7,237 nucleotides of DNA. Source: Dysgonamonadaceae bacterium (GTDB taxonomy: Bacteria; Bacteroidota; Bacteroidia; Bacteroidales; Azobacteroidaceae). This document shows positions 5,572-7,237 of this stretch, piece after piece. Position 1 is the stretch's first letter. Every line of letters starts with the position of its first letter. The position numbers were made by a program, and so were the translations under genes. A model generated the notes under the pieces. It did not search any database and was not told where the DNA came from. It saw only the letters and a program-made list of their open reading frames with translations. The DNA lies in the NCBI GenBank assembly GCA_031287395.1, contig JAITTA010000014.1, positions 1 through 7,237 of the forward strand. The letters run 5' to 3'.

Positions 5572-6858
5572 GTGACAAGTCTGAACTTCAAATATTTATT
5601 TGCAATATCCTTTTCTTTTGTCTGTATCCTTCCCGTAATTCAAGCAAAGGAAATAATACCCCCCGATTCTGCATATTTTATAACAGAATCTTCCGGGCTT
5701 AATTCATTATTCACTGATGATTACCGGATAAATCCGGATAACGACGGAAACCTCTTCCTGAGTATCGATAACCTGAACTTCTTCTGGAACACAGAAACGG
5801 ATGGCGATATTTTCAAGGGATACACATTACCCGGATTCCGTTTGATGCCCAGGATAATCTATTTCCCTGCATCAATGATAAAACTGGAAGCCGGGATGTC
5901 TCTTCTCAGATTCTGGGGTGCTGACAAATATCCATGCTATACATACCAGGACATTGCCGAATGGAAAGCCGATGATTACCAATACGGATTTCATATGCTT
6001 CCGTTTTTCCGTGCGCAAATACAACCGGTTAAACAAATCAATGTAGTACTCGGAAATATTTACGGAGGAAGTAATCATAAAATAATCGAACCTTTATTTA
6101 ATCCGAATCTGGATTTGACAGCCGACCCGGAATGCGGATTACAATTCCTCTATCTTTCAAAAACGGCAAAAATCGATATCTGGACAAATTGGGAAAGTTT
6201 TATCTTTAAAAATGACACCCATAAAGAAGGTTTAACATTCGGAGTTTCTGCTGCATTAAATGTCACCCCCGAGAATTCATTTTTCCATGTAAATCTACCG
6301 GTACAGTTAATAGGTGTCCACAGAGGAGGTGAAATCGACGACGCAGCGAAAAACCTGACGACAATGTACAATGCAACATCCGGCTTGAAGTTCCAATTCA
6401 ATACGAACCGGTTGCTTAAAAAGATCTCTCTGCAATTGATGGGAGCCTATTACAAATGTATTCAGGGCTATGAACTCCCCTACATGGAAGGTTGGGGTCT
6501 CTATTCTAACCTCACGGCAGAAATATGGAATCTCAAACTCAAAGCAGCCTGGTGGAGAAGTGATGACTTTATTAATATTTTTGGAAATCCGGTATACGAA
6601 AATGTTTCTATAATCCTCGATGGCAGACTATTTCCCAACATCGACGTCCTGAGCGGAGGTTTTAAATACGAACAACCATTCGGAAACGGATTTTACCTGG
6701 GGGGCGATCTCGATATTTACTATAACCCGAACCTGATAGCGTTCGACCCGGCAGCATACGGTACTTCAGAACCTTCTAAAGTCAGTAAATCTTTCAATTG
6801 TTCCTTCGGTGTATACCTGCGAATCAATCCGTCAATTATCCTTAAAAAGAAACATTAA
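5572..6858 (+). CDS. Exported, probable outer-membrane beta-barrel protein of unknown function
   Basis: I do not recognise the family of this 428-residue protein. It begins with a probable Sec signal peptide: Lys7, a hydrophobic core at about residues 9-24 and likely cleavage after VIQA (residue 25). There is no lipobox cysteine, so it is not a lipoprotein. The mature part has alternating polar/hydrophobic stretches rich in aromatic residues and Gly/Asn turns, such as LKLKAAWWRSDDF (321-333), GNGFYLGGDLDIYYNP (371-386) and SFGVYLRINP (411-420). This pattern suits transmembrane beta strands in the outer membrane. It does not end in the usual terminal aromatic residue but in KKKH. The start is GTG at 5572, five bases after rho's stop; no ATG precedes it in frame after the TGA at 5536-5538, and this start puts the signal peptide at the N-terminus. 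The spacing implies co-transcription with rho. The barrel call is by composition only. Confidence 0.8.
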   Translation: MTSLNFKYLFAISFSFVCILPVIQAKEIIPPDSAYFITESSGLNSLFTDDYRINPDNDGNLFLSIDNLNFFWNTETDGDIFKGYTLPGFRLMPRIIYFPASMIKLEAGMSLLRFWGADKYPCYTYQDIAEWKADDYQYGFHMLPFFRAQIQPVKQINVVLGNIYGGSNHKIIEPLFNPNLDLTADPECGLQFLYLSKTAKIDIWTNWESFIFKNDTHKEGLTFGVSAALNVTPENSFFHVNLPVQLIGVHRGGEIDDAAKNLTTMYNATSGLKFQFNTNRLLKKISLQLMGAYYKCIQGYELPYMEGWGLYSNLTAEIWNLKLKAAWWRSDDFINIFGNPVYENVSIILDGRLFPNIDVLSGGFKYEQPFGNGFYLGGDLDIYYNPNLIAFDPAAYGTSEPSKVSKSFNCSFGVYLRINPSIILKKKH

Positions 6859-6874
6859 CAAATCGGATATCTTC

Positions 6875-6902
6875 CTGTTTCAAATGACAGCTTTTCTTTT
6901 TT
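6875..6902 (+). terminator. Weak intrinsic-terminator candidate
   Basis: CTGTT (6875-6879) can pair with GACAG (6886-6890), four Watson-Crick pairs plus one T-G, around a six-base loop. A T-rich tract, CTTTTCTTTTTT, follows at 6891-6902. The place is right, 16 bases after the barrel gene's stop and before a new promoter, but the stem is short and low in GC. Termination here may instead be Rho-dependent. Confidence 0.35.
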
Positions 6903-6930
6903 GTATTTATACTTTTAATATTTACTTTTG
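6900..6930 (+). promoter_or_regulatory. Bacteroides-type promoter for the last gene
   Basis: TTTG at 6900-6903 and TACTTTTG at 6923-6930 are spaced by 19 bp and match the -33/-7 consensus (TTTG, TAnnTTTG). The predicted start is near 6935-6937, leaving a leader of about 22 bases before the ATG at 6958. The -33 element overlaps the T-tract of the weak upstream terminator. Confidence 0.75.
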
Positions 6931-6957
6931 TACCAGAATCAATTAATAATATCCACA

Positions 6958-7237
6958 ATGAAGAAATTATTTTTACTTTTATTCATGACAGTGTCCGCTC
7001 TCGGATCTTATGCACAAAAGGGAAATCTGTATACAGGTGCTGTAGGGGGATACGTCACCAATTACAAAGATGTCGTATACGGTCTCAACATTTCATATCA
7101 TTTATCGGATCCTCTCGAAGTAAGTTTAACCGGTTTGATGAATCCGAAAATTAAAGGAGATGTAGACACCCCAGACGAAACCGAAATAAAAATGTATTCC
7201 GTAAACCTGGATTTTCGTTTTTACATGGTATTACAGC
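6958..7237 (+). CDS. Exported, probable outer-membrane barrel protein, 3'-truncated
   Basis: The first 93 codons are present and the frame is open at the right edge. MKKLFLLLFMTVSALGSYAQ is a clear Sec signal peptide, with likely cleavage after SYA (residue 19) and no lipobox. The mature start, with GNLYTGAVGGYVTNY, VVYGLNISYHLSD and IKMYSVNLDFRFYM, shows the alternating strands and Gly/aromatic pattern of small Bacteroidota outer-membrane beta-barrel proteins. The missing part prevents a family assignment. It has its own promoter and is separated from the preceding barrel gene by 99 bases, so it is probably a separate transcription unit. It shows no obvious sequence similarity to the gene before it. 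Confidence 0.82.
   Translation, partial: MKKLFLLLFMTVSALGSYAQKGNLYTGAVGGYVTNYKDVVYGLNISYHLSDPLEVSLTGLMNPKIKGDVDTPDETEIKMYSVNLDFRFYMVLQ

Overview
The window looks like chromosome from a Bacteroidales member of the Bacteroidota. Three things point there. Two promoters fit the Bacteroides-type pattern (TTTG, a 19-20 bp spacer, then TAnnTTTG). Start codons mostly lack Shine-Dalgarno sequences. Rho carries a very long low-complexity insert typical of the group. All six clear genes are on the + strand. No tRNA or rRNA gene, CRISPR array, insertion sequence, phage gene or attachment site was seen.

Layout: (1) 1-1268, tilS, tRNA(Ile)-lysidine synthetase, with its first codons cut off by the window edge. 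(2) 1269-1369, an intergenic region with a good promoter and a hairpin placed at the predicted transcript start. (3) 1370-3393, a two-gene sugar cassette: an RmlD-like SDR sugar-nucleotide reductase and a DUF1972/GT4-type glycosyltransferase, joined by a 1-bp stop/start overlap. (4) 3394-3550, an AT-rich leader with a possible 30-codon ORF ending three bases before rho. (5) 3551-5566, rho, 671 codons with an insert of about 240 residues. (6) 5572-6858, a secreted, probably outer-membrane beta-barrel protein of unknown function, five bases after rho. (7) 6859-6957, a weak terminator-like hairpin and a second good promoter. (8) 6958-7237, the start of another exported, probably outer-membrane protein, cut by the right edge.

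How they fit together: tilS and rho are housekeeping genes for decoding and transcription termination. The reductase/glycosyltransferase pair between them probably makes and transfers a deoxysugar, perhaps rhamnose, for a surface glycan, and has its own promoter. No convincing promoter was found just before rho, so rho and the barrel gene may be read at least partly from the cassette promoter. That is inference.

No wholly new multi-gene system is evident. The points most worth a second look are the disordered Rho insert, the possible leader peptide before rho with a hairpin-sequestered Shine-Dalgarno-like sequence, and the position of the glycan cassette.
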